Below, piece by piece: positions 35,030-47,229 of a stretch of DNA of 64,000 nt. Source of the stretch: Primula veris (lineage: Eukaryota > Streptophyta > Magnoliopsida > Ericales > Primulaceae). The stretch lies in contig OY821740.1 in the NCBI GenBank assembly GCA_963682055.1, forward strand, positions 13,788,814 through 13,852,813, given 5' to 3'. Position numbers and translations under genes: made by a program. Every line of letters begins with the position of its first letter. Position 1 is the stretch's first letter. A model generated the notes under the pieces. The model saw only the letters and a program-made list of their open reading frames with translations. It had not been told where the DNA came from and did no database searches.

Positions 35030-35470
35030 AGGGAAAATAACAATTTAATACATATTTAAAAACTTATTTACAAAAAATCCGTTTGTTTTGAACTTGATGA
35101 TTCTTTTACAAAAAAATATATATTTTGTGAACTTATTTACAAATAGCTACATATGTCATTAAAAAAATTAAAAAAACCAAAAAATTAAAAAAAATACATT
35201 TTTAATACAAAAAAACATGTGTGATCATGTCTAATCATATTCAATCATGTATGTTTAATCCTGTCTAATCATGTCTAATCATGTCCAATTTGTTTGTCTA
35301 ATTCTGTTTAATCATATCTAATCATGTTCAATCACGTCTAATACTGTTAGATACTATGTACATATTTTTTTGATTTCTTTTAATATATTTTTTATTTTTT
35401 ATTTTTTTGGGTTTTTTGGGATATATTTTTTAATGTCATGTATACCTTGTTACCTTTAAATATAATAATA
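35030..35470. mobile_element. Second foldback copy with a decamer core, right end cut
   Basis: It matches the element at 26385-26960 through TTGTTTTGAACTTGATGATT, CTTTTACAAAAAAATA and ATTTTGTGAACTTATTTACA. Its core (about 35219-35350) repeats TCTAATCATG, TTCAATCATG and similar decamers. The right arm begins (ATATATTTTTTAATGTCATG) but stops where Helitron-like sequence starts at 35477, suggesting that the latter inserted into it or removed its end. Confidence 0.6.
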
Positions 35471-35476
35471 GTACTA

Positions 35477-35829
35477 TCATACTATTAGTATAAGTCAACC
35501 CAAATATTTTGATACTGTCCAATTTTGTCCAAATTTTCCAAAAATACCCTCACTCTAATATTGTAATTACTCTAAAATGTCATCACTCAATTCAAATACA
35601 TAAATAACTTAAAAAATGTTATTTTTCACACATTTATATTTCAAACAAAATCGTTGTGTATTTTTTATAAGAGTAAAACATTATGTTACTCTTTATATAC
35701 GATTGTTAATTAATTATATTTAATCATTCGATATTTAATTTTTTTTTTAAATATTAAGTTTATTTATCGGTATAATATATATGTCAGTACGTATCGTACA
35801 CGCAACGTGACGCAACAATTATCAATAGG
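35477..35829 (+). mobile_element. Helitron-like non-autonomous element, 3' end decayed
   Basis: It starts TCATACTATTAGTATAAGTC after an A, as a Helitron 5' end would. It shares TAAGTCAACC and AAAAATACCCTCACTCTAAT with the reverse complement of the 1640-1942 element. Near the other end a short hairpin (CACG, CAA, CGTG) is followed by ACAATTATCAATAGGT, where a CTAG end would be expected. Confidence 0.5.
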
Positions 35830-36025
35830 TTGGTTATAAAATAAAATATCACAATTGTGGAAAGGAAGTAGCATAGTAATACTAGCACGTTACTAGGAAA
35901 CAAAACCGATTGTCTCATCTTGACTCTTTGTCCTCTTGAAGACATTTTTATATGAGATGCCTTAAAATCTCCATTTATTTTCTCAGTATTTTCTTGAATT
36001 AAGTGATTGAACTAACATTTTAATC

Positions 36026-39000
36026 ATGGAAAAGAAAAGCATAGAAGATGGAGAGACATCTCATTCTCATCTACTTCTGAAGAAAGAAGACTCTAATGCA
36101 ACACCTATGCTTGTGCTTACCACTTTGGTTGCTGTTTCTGGTTCTTATGTTTTTGGCTCTGCTGTAATATATACTACCACTACTATAATCTCTTCTTATT
36201 CCCTTTGTCATTTACTATTTATCTTTTTTAGATTAATTTCCTCCCTTCCTGCCTTTGTTTGTAATTTTGTACTCACCCCGTCCCTCTATAATTGTCTCTT
36301 ATTCTATTTGATACGTGCTTTTATAATTTTAACCTTTGAAAATAATATGAATTTGTTAAAGCTATCTTGATATACACTCATTTGATCTCTTTATTATTTG
36401 TGCCAAATCTGAAAGGAAGTAAATTAGGGACAAAGGGAGTATAACTTTACCAAGTTACTAAATTTGTATTCATGTTTAAAAAGTCAAACTAGAAAAATGA
36501 ACAATGGTCCCAGTTCTATCCTTTGTTTTATTTTCGGGAAATTTAAGTCGTTAAAGAGATTTATTGTGATCTTAAATTATTGCAATTGGCTGTGTTCGTT
36601 AAAGCGCTTCCGGCAACTTTGCAGACTTTCAGCTTTCGCATTTCAATTTATTTGTTTTGTATTTTTGAAAAGAAATATAAGGTTAACAGTTGCTGCTAAA
36701 AAAAACTGAACCTTGATGCAAATGAGTTTTTTTTTACTCAGAGAAAGAGAAGTAATATGTGTGAAGTGAGCACTAAACCTGCATCGATTAAAATACAAAA
36801 CAGTCTTACAAATAACTTAAAACTAGCATGGAATCAAGCTTTTAGTGATTTTGTTTCTTCGTTTTTGAGGCCGATGGGAATGTGTGTAGAAACTAGAATA
36901 TACTCCGTATATGTCTTTTTGTGAACTACCAACATTCCTAAACATTGCAATATATTTGGTATGACAGACGCTATTTACTTCTGTCCTGGGAATACCTAAT
37001 AGGCTAATACTTACCCATGAATGGGTCTGGAGAAAATGAGAGTAAGGCAATAGAAGACATTTCATTCTATACTAGTTTTTTAAGTTTCTAAAACTTGCAA
37101 ATACATAAAAGCTAAATTGTGTGTATTGAAGGCGCCCTTAAAATAAATGTTTCTAAAACGAGGCTTTTTTTCATAGCAAGTTTCAATTTATTTTTGTACA
37201 TTGATGATATTTATTTCAAAAGAATAATCAAAGGTACTTATAAAGATCTATTGGTTTATACTGGTAAAAAAGATAGAAAAAGTTTGTGTGTGTGCAATTT
37301 TGTGCTTTTTTAAATTTGTAGTGAATCACTTTTTCTATAACTTGATTTGAAGATTTTAGAATTCCCTGAGTCTGGTTTTCTAATGGCTATGCCTGTTGTG
37401 CAGGTTGGGTATTCGTCACCTGCTCAGTCTGGAATCATGGAAGAACTGGGCTTATCCTTGCCAGAGGTTCGCCTTATCGCTAGATACTAGTTTTTGTAGT
37501 TTTTTTTAAACTCATTGATTACGAAAAATCAACATACTAATTATCTAACTCTTTATGCATTTTTTATTTTTTATTTCTTAATCATTTGAAAGTATCCTTG
37601 TGCTTTTCTCAACACTGTCTCTTTAGCAGTACAAACTAGTAAAAACGTTATACTACCTTGTCTTTTTTTGCACCTGAACCGTGGAAGACAAACACCCTGC
37701 TATTATGCTAATGTCACTCTCAAGTTGTCTTTTTCAGATCTCAGAAATCAGAATATTAAAAATGATTAGGACCTGATCCTTTTAACATCTGAAATTATGA
37801 AGTTTATTACTAAGAGATACAAAGTAATACCAAAAAAGCATTTTGTTCTTCAAAGTGTTTTCATGACTTACAATTTAGAATAGTCACTCTAATATTTGCA
37901 TACTAGTGAATTTTGAACTTGATTATCAGGGTTAATGAAGAAAGGATGTCCAAGAAACCTTCAACTCTCCCCGTTTGTGTTTAAAATAATATATAGGATA
38001 GACTGGGAAGTACTTCTCTCTTTGACGCGAATGTCACTTGGATTTGAACAAAAAATGAGAAGCATCTTATGGAATTTTCTTCTCAGTCCTTTCTAGAGAT
38101 TCTTTACTAAATTAAGTATTTGTATAATTTCCATTCAATCTGCAGTATTCAGTTTTTGGTTCTATATTGACGATTGGAGCAATGCTGGGTGCGGTTATGA
38201 GTGGTACGTTAGCTGATTTCTTTGGACGAAGGGGTGTAAGTTCTCAAATACTTTCTTTGAGTCTAAACAATATTAGAACCTATAAGTTTTTTTATTCAAA
38301 TTATTTTTTAATGTTCATTCACTCTACTTAAGCAGACCATGGGATTCTCTGACATATTCTGCATCATTGGGTGGCTTGCAATAGTGTTAGCAAAGGTTTA
38401 TTTCTTTCTCAATTTTTTTGATCTGCTCATTCGTTTAATGTTCTTTTAGTCTTTTATAGAGATGCAGATTGAGGTAGCAAACAACTTCAATGACATAATT
38501 TCCCACCATTGTGGTTAGATCTAAATTCTGTTAAGAAAGTTACTTCCTCAGTCATTACAAGATAGTTCACTTCTAATTTTCACATGGATAGGAAAGTGTA
38601 TTCATGTGATCAAATAGTAAATGTTGTCAATATAATAAACCCTATTAAATGCTTCTTGGTACTATGAAAAATTACAATTGTTCTTATATATGCATATAAA
38701 ATGAGGTTTTTGGTAATTCACTTCATCTGCTATCTTTTAAGTAAGGATAGTAGATTATATAATCGACGAACCGAAAAATGAAAATATAGACTCATAATCA
38801 GGGATGGAACGAGTATCATACAAAATGCCTTGTATATGCCCACCATTGAAGAAGATGGTTTTGTTAGTTAATTCTCCCTTTTAGCGCATTTAAGCATTTT
38901 TTTCTATTAAAATTTGATAAGTTAATACACAATTTGTTTAGGGAACTTGGTTGCTTGATCTTGGAAGACTATCACTAGGCTATGGGATTGGGCTTCTTTC

Positions 39001-41989
39001 TTATGTGGTAATGCTTTTACAATATTTTTCCTGAAGTTTGGTTGCTTGTCAGTGTGACTTTTGGGCATTTATAACCTCCTTTATCTGAATAGGTGCCTAT
39101 ATACATAGCAGAAATAACCCCAAAGAATCTAAGAGGGGCATTTACAAATGCTAATCAAGTAGGTTCAGGGATCAAAATACTATAGCAAGTTTAATGCTAA
39201 TTGTAGATTCATAGCATTAACCTTTTTGCTTCAATCTGATTATGCAGTTCATGATATGTTTTGGTGTTTCCGTAATGTATCTTGTTGGTAATGTCTTCAA
39301 CTGGCGCATCTTGGCGGTAATTGGTAAGTGGTAACAAGGTTTTGTTCTTGAGTTAGAAATTTAATAAGCAATAACTTTTATCATCCAATCGATACCATTG
39401 CAGGAACAATTCCTTGTTTTCTCCAGCTTTTAGGTCTATTCTTTGTACCTGAGTCACCTAGATGGTTGGTGAGTTGTTATTAAGAATATTATTTTTCTAG
39501 TCACGGTTCCTTGACAATTAAAATTCGGATTTCTTTGGTGGTATTTTGAGAAATTGTTTGTTTCTAGCTCTGTTGTTGTTTCCGATGATTTGGGATTGGA
39601 AATAATTGTACTCTTCTATTTGTAGCTCTGTTGTTTGTATTTAAACATTCAGAGACCAGCTAATGCATTTGAAACGATCTACTACCTAAATAGGCTAAGA
39701 AGATTTATCACATGCTAATGCGTTCATTTTTTATCAGGCAAAAAATGAACGGTGGTCTGATTGTGAAGTTGCTTTGAAGCGCATTAGAGGACAAAACGCA
39801 GATATATCGGAAGAAGCTACTGAAATTAAAGTAGTTTCCTTCATTAGTAAATTATTTCTTTAATGAGTGGCATATGTTTCTTCTTTCCTTTTCCTCTCCT
39901 GATTCACTTTTTATATTAACCTTTACAAATTGCAGGAGTACACAGAAACGTTTCACCTTGTCACTTCTGCAAAATTTAATGATTTATTTCAGCGTAGATA
40001 TGCACATTCTCTCACTGTAAGCCTTTGATATTACAGACCCTTATGTTGATTGATATAAGCCCCACGGGCCCTTTTGAGTTATTGTTCACTGACTCGTAAC
40101 ATCCCAATGCTAGACACTTAGACACCTACAGGCTCCAAGTATTGTTTATGTGGTTTCTCATGAGTACTTGTGGAAAATTTAAACGTATTATAGATGCTAC
40201 TGAGTTTTTTGAAATTCTAAATTCACTTTTTCTTTGATACAAGTAAAAATGAAAAGAGAAGAAGACAGAAACGAATTCTTTCTTATAAAAGTGAACCATT
40301 AGTTACATTTTTTATGGCTTTAACCACTCCGTACATTGGAAAGTGTTAACACATATGAATCTTAGGTTGGAGTTGGCCTGATGGTATTGCAACAATTTGG
40401 AGGGGTCAATGCCATTGCATATTATGCGAGTGCTATTTTTGAATCAGCTGGTAGTATAATAACTAAGCAATTATTTCACCCTTGAAAAGCGTATGCGATC
40501 AGAAGCTTAAAACTTTTTTCTTGATAAAATGTAGGTTTTTCAAGTCGAATCGGGACAATAGCGATGGTGGTCGTTCAGGTTCTTGATTATTCCACTTGCT
40601 GTTTTGATTATTTAGTTTATATCTGTTCAATTTCGTTAAATTTTGTGAATGTTTTCGTTTAGGTTCCTATAACTTTCTTAGGTGTGCTCCTGTTGGATAA
40701 ATCCGGAAGGAGACCCCTCCTAATGGTAGGGTAGTGAAACTTAATGAAAACATTTATTTATTTTCGTGCATAAACATTTTGTTTCAAAATCTGACTGCTG
40801 TACAGATCTCTGCAGCAGGAACGTGTTTAGGCTGCTTCCTTGTTGGACTGTCCTTCTTTCTACAGGTTTTTCATATTCTGAGCCACTTTTCAATTCTTAA
40901 TCACTTTTTCAGAGACAAATTAAGTTTACCACTATAATTATTATATTTTCCTCGACCAGGACCTTCAAGTTTGTAAAGATTTTACACCCGTTTTGGCACT
41001 TGGTGGTATACTGGTAATGCTATTTCATCGACTCAAAGCCTTTTCTATTACAATCAATATTTCTTTCTGGGATCTAGAAAAATACAGTCTTTTTCTTTTT
41101 TTGTGGATAATGTTTGCCTTAAGGTCGAATCATTCATTATTATGTAAAAATCTAAGCGATTTGGGACTTTCTTCTGCTTATTACAGCACGTCAACAACTT
41201 CGAACCTTATTTTAAGTTTGTCGTGGCCATTTCGGGTTTAGGCTTGGTAAATTTGATGCATTATCTTAATGTCCTTAATTGCAAGTTTGTGAAGAATGAG
41301 CTTAAAAGACAATGCTTGGCTTTATTGAGTTAAAAATTAGTTGGTTTTAATTTTTGTGGGCATATAAAATGCGCAACTGTGCTTTCACAACCATTTGATA
41401 TGGTTGATATTTAACCAGGTGTTTACAGGATCTTTCTCACTAGGCATGGGTGGAATTCCTTGGGTTATTATGTCAGAGGTACGTTTTAGTTGGTTAAAAA
41501 TTCAAATCTGCTTACATAGTAGGGGTTGCTAAACCCGTTTCTTCTATATTGTTCCTAACTGAATTAAATTTTATCTGCTACCGGTGAATATAATAGTGAA
41601 AAGGTTCTTAGCCTGCGGGGAAATGATTGAAATTTTTTGCATTTGATTGTAGATATTTCCGATAAATATGAAAGGTTTGGCTGGGAGCCTAGTAACAGTG
41701 GTCAACTGGCTCGGATCTTGGATTGTTTCATATGCCTTCAACTTTTTAATGAACTGGAGCTCAACGGGTACATCCGTGATTTATGCCCCATCATCTTTCC
41801 CCATCTATCTCCCTCAAGGCAACATTAAAATTCTAGTTTTTGTTTTCTTTAGGGACTTTCTTTGCATTCTCAAGCGTATGTGGGTTAACCATTCTATTTG
41901 TCAACAAGCTAGTTCCGGAGACCAAAGGGCGAACGTTGGAGGAGATACAAGCATCTTTGAACTCATTTACAGCAAAAGATGAGAACTAA
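36026..41989 (+). CDS. ERD6-like sugar transporter (MFS monosaccharide carrier)
   Basis: Eighteen exons: 36026-36163, 37404-37466, 38146-38235, 38336-38395, 38942-39007, 39093-39158, 39248-39323, 39404-39468, 39738-39830, 39936-40016, 40366-40450, 40535-40578, 40663-40725, 40806-40865, 40960-41013, 41419-41478, 41653-41767, 41853-41989. They join in phase to 471 aa, the usual size. Family signatures are all present: DFFGRRG after the second membrane span, [90 protein letters not shown] and [15 protein letters not shown] at the tail. Twelve membrane spans are expected. Known: most ERD6-like carriers sit in the tonoplast and export glucose or fructose from the vacuole by facilitated diffusion or proton symport. 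The N-terminus has three leucines (HSHLLLKK) after acidic residues, loosely like the tonoplast di-leucine signal. Substrate and membrane are inferred. Intron 1 carries a Stowaway-like MITE. Confidence 0.94.
36272..36439. mobile_element. Stowaway-like MITE in intron 1 of the sugar transporter
   Basis: The left end CTCACCCCGTCCCTCTATAA matches the reverse complement of the right end (CTCCCTTTGTCCCTAATTTA). TA flanks both sides (36270-36271 and 36440-36441). Length is 168 bp. Confidence 0.75.
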
Positions 41990-42401
41990 TCCTCGAGTTG
42001 TTCCTTGAGATCATCAGTTTTCTTTTCACTTTTGGTTTCTACTCAAAAGCAGATTAGTTTTTCTTCTTATGTACTGAAGTGGTGAAAACAATATTTTATG
42101 TAGAAAATAACGTCCCTGGCTTTTAACACAGTTGTAAAACACGATATAATTAAGCTACTTTTTTATGGAAATTTTAATTAGAGAGATTGTTGGACAGATG
42201 GAATGTGTTTTGTGATTTTTTTAAAAAAATAATTGTGGGGAAAACCACATTTTTATTTTTATTGATTATTGGAAACTAAAATGCGGGGGAAAAACGGATC
42301 TGCCAATTTTATCCAAGAATTAATAAAAAGTTTAGAAAAATTTATATATTGTCTTAACATATGGAAAAATAATTATATGAATCCGATACACTGTTACTTA
42401 A

Positions 42402-43110
42402 GGTGTGTCAACCAATAGTATTTTTTAGTTTTAATTTTGAATTAATTTTAGGGTATATATTTTTGATTTCATTAACATGTGTTAGAACTTCAGTAATTTT
42501 TAGTTTTAATTTTGAATTAATTTTAGGCTAGATATTTTTTGTTTTATTAATAGGTGTTAGTTTTTAGTACGTGACCCGTTCCCAATTAATTGTCTTCTAC
42601 GAATTACGTGTAATTTTGACCGGTTTATAACATATATCAAAATTGTCGAAATAAAAATTTTCAAAAGTAAATCATATAATTTAATGTTTGAACTATATGA
42701 TTAACTTTTAAAAAATTTCATTCCGACAATTTTGATACAAGTTATTGACCGGTCAAAATTGCACGTAGTTTCGTAGTGGATAATTAATTGGGAACGGAGG
42801 GAGTAATGGACTAGATTCACGGTAGTGTTAATCGTTCGGTGGTGTTCATTCCAAAATGCACCATTATTTGGGTGTGTCAACCAATAGTATTTTTTAGTTT
42901 TAATTTTGAATTAATTTTAGGGTAAATATTTTTGGGTTCATTAACATGTGTTAGGTTTTTCGTTTTAATTTTGAATTAATTTTATAATAGATATTTTTGG
43001 ATTCATTAATATGTGTTATGTTTTTATTTTTTAGTATGTGACACACGCTAAATAATAGTGGACTAGATTCACGGTAGTGTTAATCGTTCGGTGTTCATTC
43101 CAAAACATTA
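42402..43110 (+). repeat. Direct repeats of two nested kinds
   Basis: GGTGTGTCAACCAATAGTAT followed by TTTTTAGTTTTAATTTTGAA occurs at 42402 and again at 42871. Within each copy the TTTAATTTTGAATTAATTTT part is itself present twice. CTAGATTCACGGTAGTGTTA followed by ATCGTTCGGT occurs near 42812 and again near 43068. The first block is split by the MITE at 42570-42803; the second shows the matching empty site. Confidence 0.8.
42570..42803. mobile_element. Stowaway-like MITE, 234 bp, left edge eroded
   Basis: The right end GGGAACGGAGGGAG is followed by TA. The left end reads CGTTCCCAATTAATTGTC and lacks the CTCCCTC start. Long inner pairing includes GACCGGTTTATAAC and CGAATTACGTGTAATTTTGA on the left, against GACCGGTCAAAATTGCACGT on the right. 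It belongs to the same family as the elements at 14391 and 57906. Confidence 0.8.
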
Positions 43111-43911
43111 AAAGCAAAATCAAACACATGGAATACTCCTTAGGGCAATTAACCGCAATTAGGACAATTAGGGCAGGCTGTCTTGAAAAATTCAAGATAG
43201 CAAAAATGGATCCGGGAAAAACCCCACTACAAAAAAGTAAACAAGTACTAAATATGTTACATCAGAAAACGAATAGCTTAAAAGAAATAAACATAAACTT
43301 GGAAGTCCAATTTGTACTGTGTGATTGTACAGTTTTAGAAATGATAATTATATTAATATACATCCCCTGCATATATCGTGGGAGTTTCGTGCACTAGGTT
43401 TGCCCTTTTCAATTATTTACATTTAAAATGTGAAGCTACAATGTACAAAATAATCGCTTTATTTAAATGCCAAAAAAAGGGCAAATAAGTAGTTCTTGAA
43501 CAATTGAACCTCCATAGTGGCAGTGCAAAATATGATTACCTATAGTTACTAAATACTTGGTCCATATAATATCAGTATTCTATATAGCAGCACCATGGAT
43601 TCACGTAATTCTTGACATATTCCATAAGTCACAAAAGCCTAAATGTATCGATTGGAATCTCGAAATCACAGATGTGCAAAACTATGTGAGAGATAAAATA
43701 GATTTAACATAAAATAGAAGTAAACAAGTGCTATACAATGCAACTGATGTTGGCTAGTCCCCAGACCATTTGTATTCCCTTTCTCTTTTCCTTCACAGTT
43801 CACTTATTTCTATAAACTAGATGATTAGTAATATTCTCACTCACGTATACATATACATATACATATATCAATATTTGTTTGTGAATCGCCCCTTGAGCCA
43901 GCTTTGGAAAT

Positions 43912-46103
43912 ATGGCCATCAACGAATATTCCACATCTAACATAAAACTTCTCTTATACGACTTGGCAATTCTTAGTATTTATTTTATGTACCAAATTAG
44001 TGTCTCTCATTGTCTCCAACCTCGACAAAACGAGAAGCATGAGCTAGAACAACAAGGTGGTATCCAAACAAATCAGTGCAGTAACAAATGTGATAACTTA
44101 CAAATTCTGTTCCCATTTTATTTGAATGCATCCTCGATATATTCTTGTGGTGGTTCATCAGTACAAATAATATCTGATGCATTCGCTCTATCTTGTGTTG
44201 AGAAAGATTCAAGTTCACAAGCAGTCTATCTCAATATTGATTCGCAAAGGTATAGGGTGATTAAAATCGATGACTTTGGTGTCAAGCTGAAATGGGCTAT
44301 CCCAAGAAATTCATCAAAGGCGCAATGCTCACTCAATGCCTACACTATTAAAGCAAAGTTTTCTCAATCAGGGATCAGATGTCAATGCCCAATCGGATTT
44401 GTTGGCGATTACTTTGTCCACGGACTTGGTTGTTCTAACTGTACATTCACTTATTTCTCTTATTTAAATAATTATATATTTTCGCAGAAATTCTTCCTTC
44501 TTCAACTTTTGTAAATTTTACCCTCCGTGAGAGATAAAAGGGAAAACAGTTGCTTTAAAGGGCCTTAAAACTCGCATTTTACTTGTATAAGGAAAAAAAC
44601 ATTATTCTGAAGAGGTCAAAAAGATTACGAATTTTCATGCTTTTTATGCGCTTTACGCCTTTACACCTTAATAAAGCTCTTGCAAAAACACTTTGATACG
44701 CTATATCATGTTTTCAAACATTGCTCAATATTTTTATTGAAGTAGTACTTCTTTATACAGCATGTCTTAAGGATGGAAGGGAAAGACTTGGAAGGGACTG
44801 TAACACCGGAAGACATCATCATTCCAGAAAAGTGAAAGTACTTATTGGTATGTAACGAGTTATTTCCGCAAATTCATAAGATCCCATCAACCAAAAGCAG
44901 TTCTATTGTTCTAAACATGAGCAGCTACAATTTTATAAGTTTCTTTCTCAAAATCTTAATCCTTTGTTACTTTTTCTCGGCTTTATTTTTCGGGAAAAAA
45001 CAGGAGTTTTCGCTTCAGTTCTGGGTATTGCATCCTTGACAGCCATATTTTGCGTACTGAAACGGTTGGATAACAAACCAACTGCAGCCCTCAATAATAA
45101 ACACAATGAAGGCACAAAAACTACACTTGAAGAAGTTTCAAAGACTCGTTTGTTTAGTTACGATGAGTTAGAACATGCCACCAGCGGATTCGATAATTGC
45201 AAGAAACTGGTAGAGGGAAACAAAGGTGAGCTTTACGCTGGGGTTCTTGAAGATGGATCACATATAGCCATTCATAAGTTGCAGAACTTGACTGAAGAAA
45301 AAGAATCGGTATCACAGTCAGTAGAAGTTTTATCGGCAGTTCCACATAGGAACTTAGCCCATGTTCTTGGATACTGTATAGATTCATCCCTGCTCGTGGT
45401 GTATGAGTATCCTAATTACAGTACTTTAGAAAAACATTTGATACGTAGATCTGGAGTTGGTCTTGAGTGGGGAACGAGACTAAAAATTGCATCTGAAACC
45501 GCAGGCCTTCTCGCGTTCTTGCAATATAATATTTGTCCTCCAATTATCCACCGAGATCTGAACCCTGGTTTCATTTTTGTAGATTGTGATTGTTCCATAA
45601 AAATTGCTGGATTCATTCCATTTAATGAATATGTTTCCGATAATAATAGCAACAACTGTCAAGGAGAAGGAGCTACATTGCAGTTTAACACAAACGATGA
45701 TGTATACAGCATGGGTGTACTACTAGTTGACCTTATTTCTGGATTAGGCAAAAAATGTTTGTCAACGAAAACAGCATTGGGAAAGATTCAGACTGGTAAA
45801 GTGGAGGAGATAGTCGACCCGCTTATCTACTACAATGAGCATAAAGAAGAGATTGAGGTTGTTGCGGAACTTGCGACAAGGTGCTTGTTGTTTGGAAACC
45901 AACTTGGTATGAAAAATGTGGCAAAAGAGCTAACGAATTTGCTAAGTAAAAGTCCTAGTGCTACTAATTTGCGTCTTGGTGGTTCTACTTCTTCCAATAT
46001 GACGGAAGCAACAGAACTTGACGAAACCTTCTCGAATTCAAGTCTCCTTCAGATGATGTCCATGTCACCCGACTCTATTTATGCGCCAGACTTTCAAGTA
46101 TAA
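43912..46103 (+). CDS. Probably inactive receptor-like kinase (At2g46850-like, WAK-type)
   Basis: Three exons: 43912-44440, 44761-44847, 45004-46103, joining in phase to 571 aa. A hydrophobic signal lies at about residues 12-32. A cysteine-rich extracellular part follows (NQCSNKCDNLQILFPFYLN, CQCPIGFVGDYFVHGLGC), like the wall-associated kinase galacturonan-binding and C-terminal associated regions. One membrane span (about 207-225) precedes a kinase-like domain beginning RLFSYDELEHATSGF. Key catalytic residues are lost. The glycine loop reads EGNKGELY, the beta-3 lysine is His (IAIHKL), the catalytic loop is HRDLNPGFIF (Lys and Asn replaced), and DFG is AGF. So phosphotransfer is unlikely; a scaffold or decoy role at the plasma membrane is inferred. 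Arabidopsis At2g46850 carries the same label, from memory. The frame is otherwise clean, so this is a gene and not a pseudogene. Confidence 0.87.
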
Positions 46104-47229
46104 CACAATATCGTCACCTTGCAAATATTTACCTTATCTTTCAAAGTTATGCGTCTGTTTTTAGTTTTTACTCTACTCTAGTTGTAACGATCGGAGTAAG
46201 GCAGATTTTCATCGGACTGAATAACGGCTAATAATACTATTTCCCTGTTATTTAATAGCTGAACCAAGTTTGTTGAGAAAATGTAATGGACATTGGGACC
46301 TTTATGAACTTTTCGTGAAATAAATAAATTATTTTCAATAATTTTACAAATCAAAAATTGGGTATTAATTGTGTATCACCTAAATTTATACATACATAAT
46401 AAAATTTAAGCAAAAACTGTAAGGATTAAAGTGTAATTTATGCAACTCATATCTATATAATAATCATTTAAGCATTCTCAACAATGCCATGAAATAACTC
46501 TATATGCATAAAGATATACAATATTATGAAAATTTAGTTTCCATCAGTACCCATGTAGCGTAACGTTTTTTATATAAGTTATAAAATTTTAGGATTCCTC
46601 TTTACATGTAAAGAGTTTTGGGAGGAAAATGTAGCTTTTTTTTAAGTGGGTCCAGCCATAAACAAAACCTGTTTCATTTACTTTTTTTTCTTTCATTTGT
46701 CACTTTTGTTCATCTCTCTAGCTTTCAACCACATAAGCTCCATAGGCGATTCATCCATCTCCCCTTCTTTATCTCCTCATCTTCTCTATTAACGATCCAC
46801 ATAAGATTAATAATCTTCAATGACCCGAAATCTTCTTGCGGTTAAATCAATCAACCAAAATTCTTCCTTTTAAAATGATGTTTAAGTATTTCTCATTCAA
46901 TTTTTTTGCTTTTTTTTATCACACTTTGATTCTCTCTGGAATTAGGTCCTCCATCAAGATTTATCGGTCACCATGGGAGGAAAACCACGATGGATTGAAG
47001 GGGTAGAAGCCAAAAGGGATTTTTGAAAGGGATATGGACGTATTATATGGAGAGTTGAGTTCTAACAATTAAAATAATATTTTTTTTGCTATGTTGTATC
47101 TAAAAGTTGTTTTGCACTGTTGTGCAAGTTTCTCATATATATAGATATAACGCTTATAATGTTGTATAAGTGTAAAAATATAGAGGAGAGTTACATAACA
47201 TTGTTGAGAATGCTCACAGTATGCCCATT
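46104..47229. other. Intergenic DNA after the pseudokinase gene
   Basis: AT-rich with no recognised gene. The frames at 46618-46845 and 47120-47368 are low in complexity and match nothing I know. Confidence 0.5.

Larger units (their letters stand above)
33696..36025. other. Transposon-rich intergenic DNA before the sugar transporter
   Basis: No gene is recognised. It holds decayed Helitron-like sequence (about 34290-34500), the second decamer foldback copy (about 35030-35470) and a further Helitron-like piece (35477-35829). The words GCACCCCACAAAGGTTTCTG and TGGCTTCGCC near 34068-34098 look like an old dispersed-repeat end. The sugar transporter promoter must lie in the last few hundred bases. 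Confidence 0.55.
41990..43911. other. Intergenic DNA between the transporter and the pseudokinase gene
   Basis: This contains the transporter 3' untranslated region and a duplicated repeat block with a Stowaway-like MITE (42402-43110). From about 43110 to 43911, apart from (ACATAT)n near 43849-43868, I see nothing. The open frame at 43077-43397 begins inside the repeat and has no family feature. Confidence 0.55.

Noticed and set aside
43077..43397. 106-codon open frame before the pseudokinase gene
   Set aside because: It begins inside a repeat block and has no recognisable domain.
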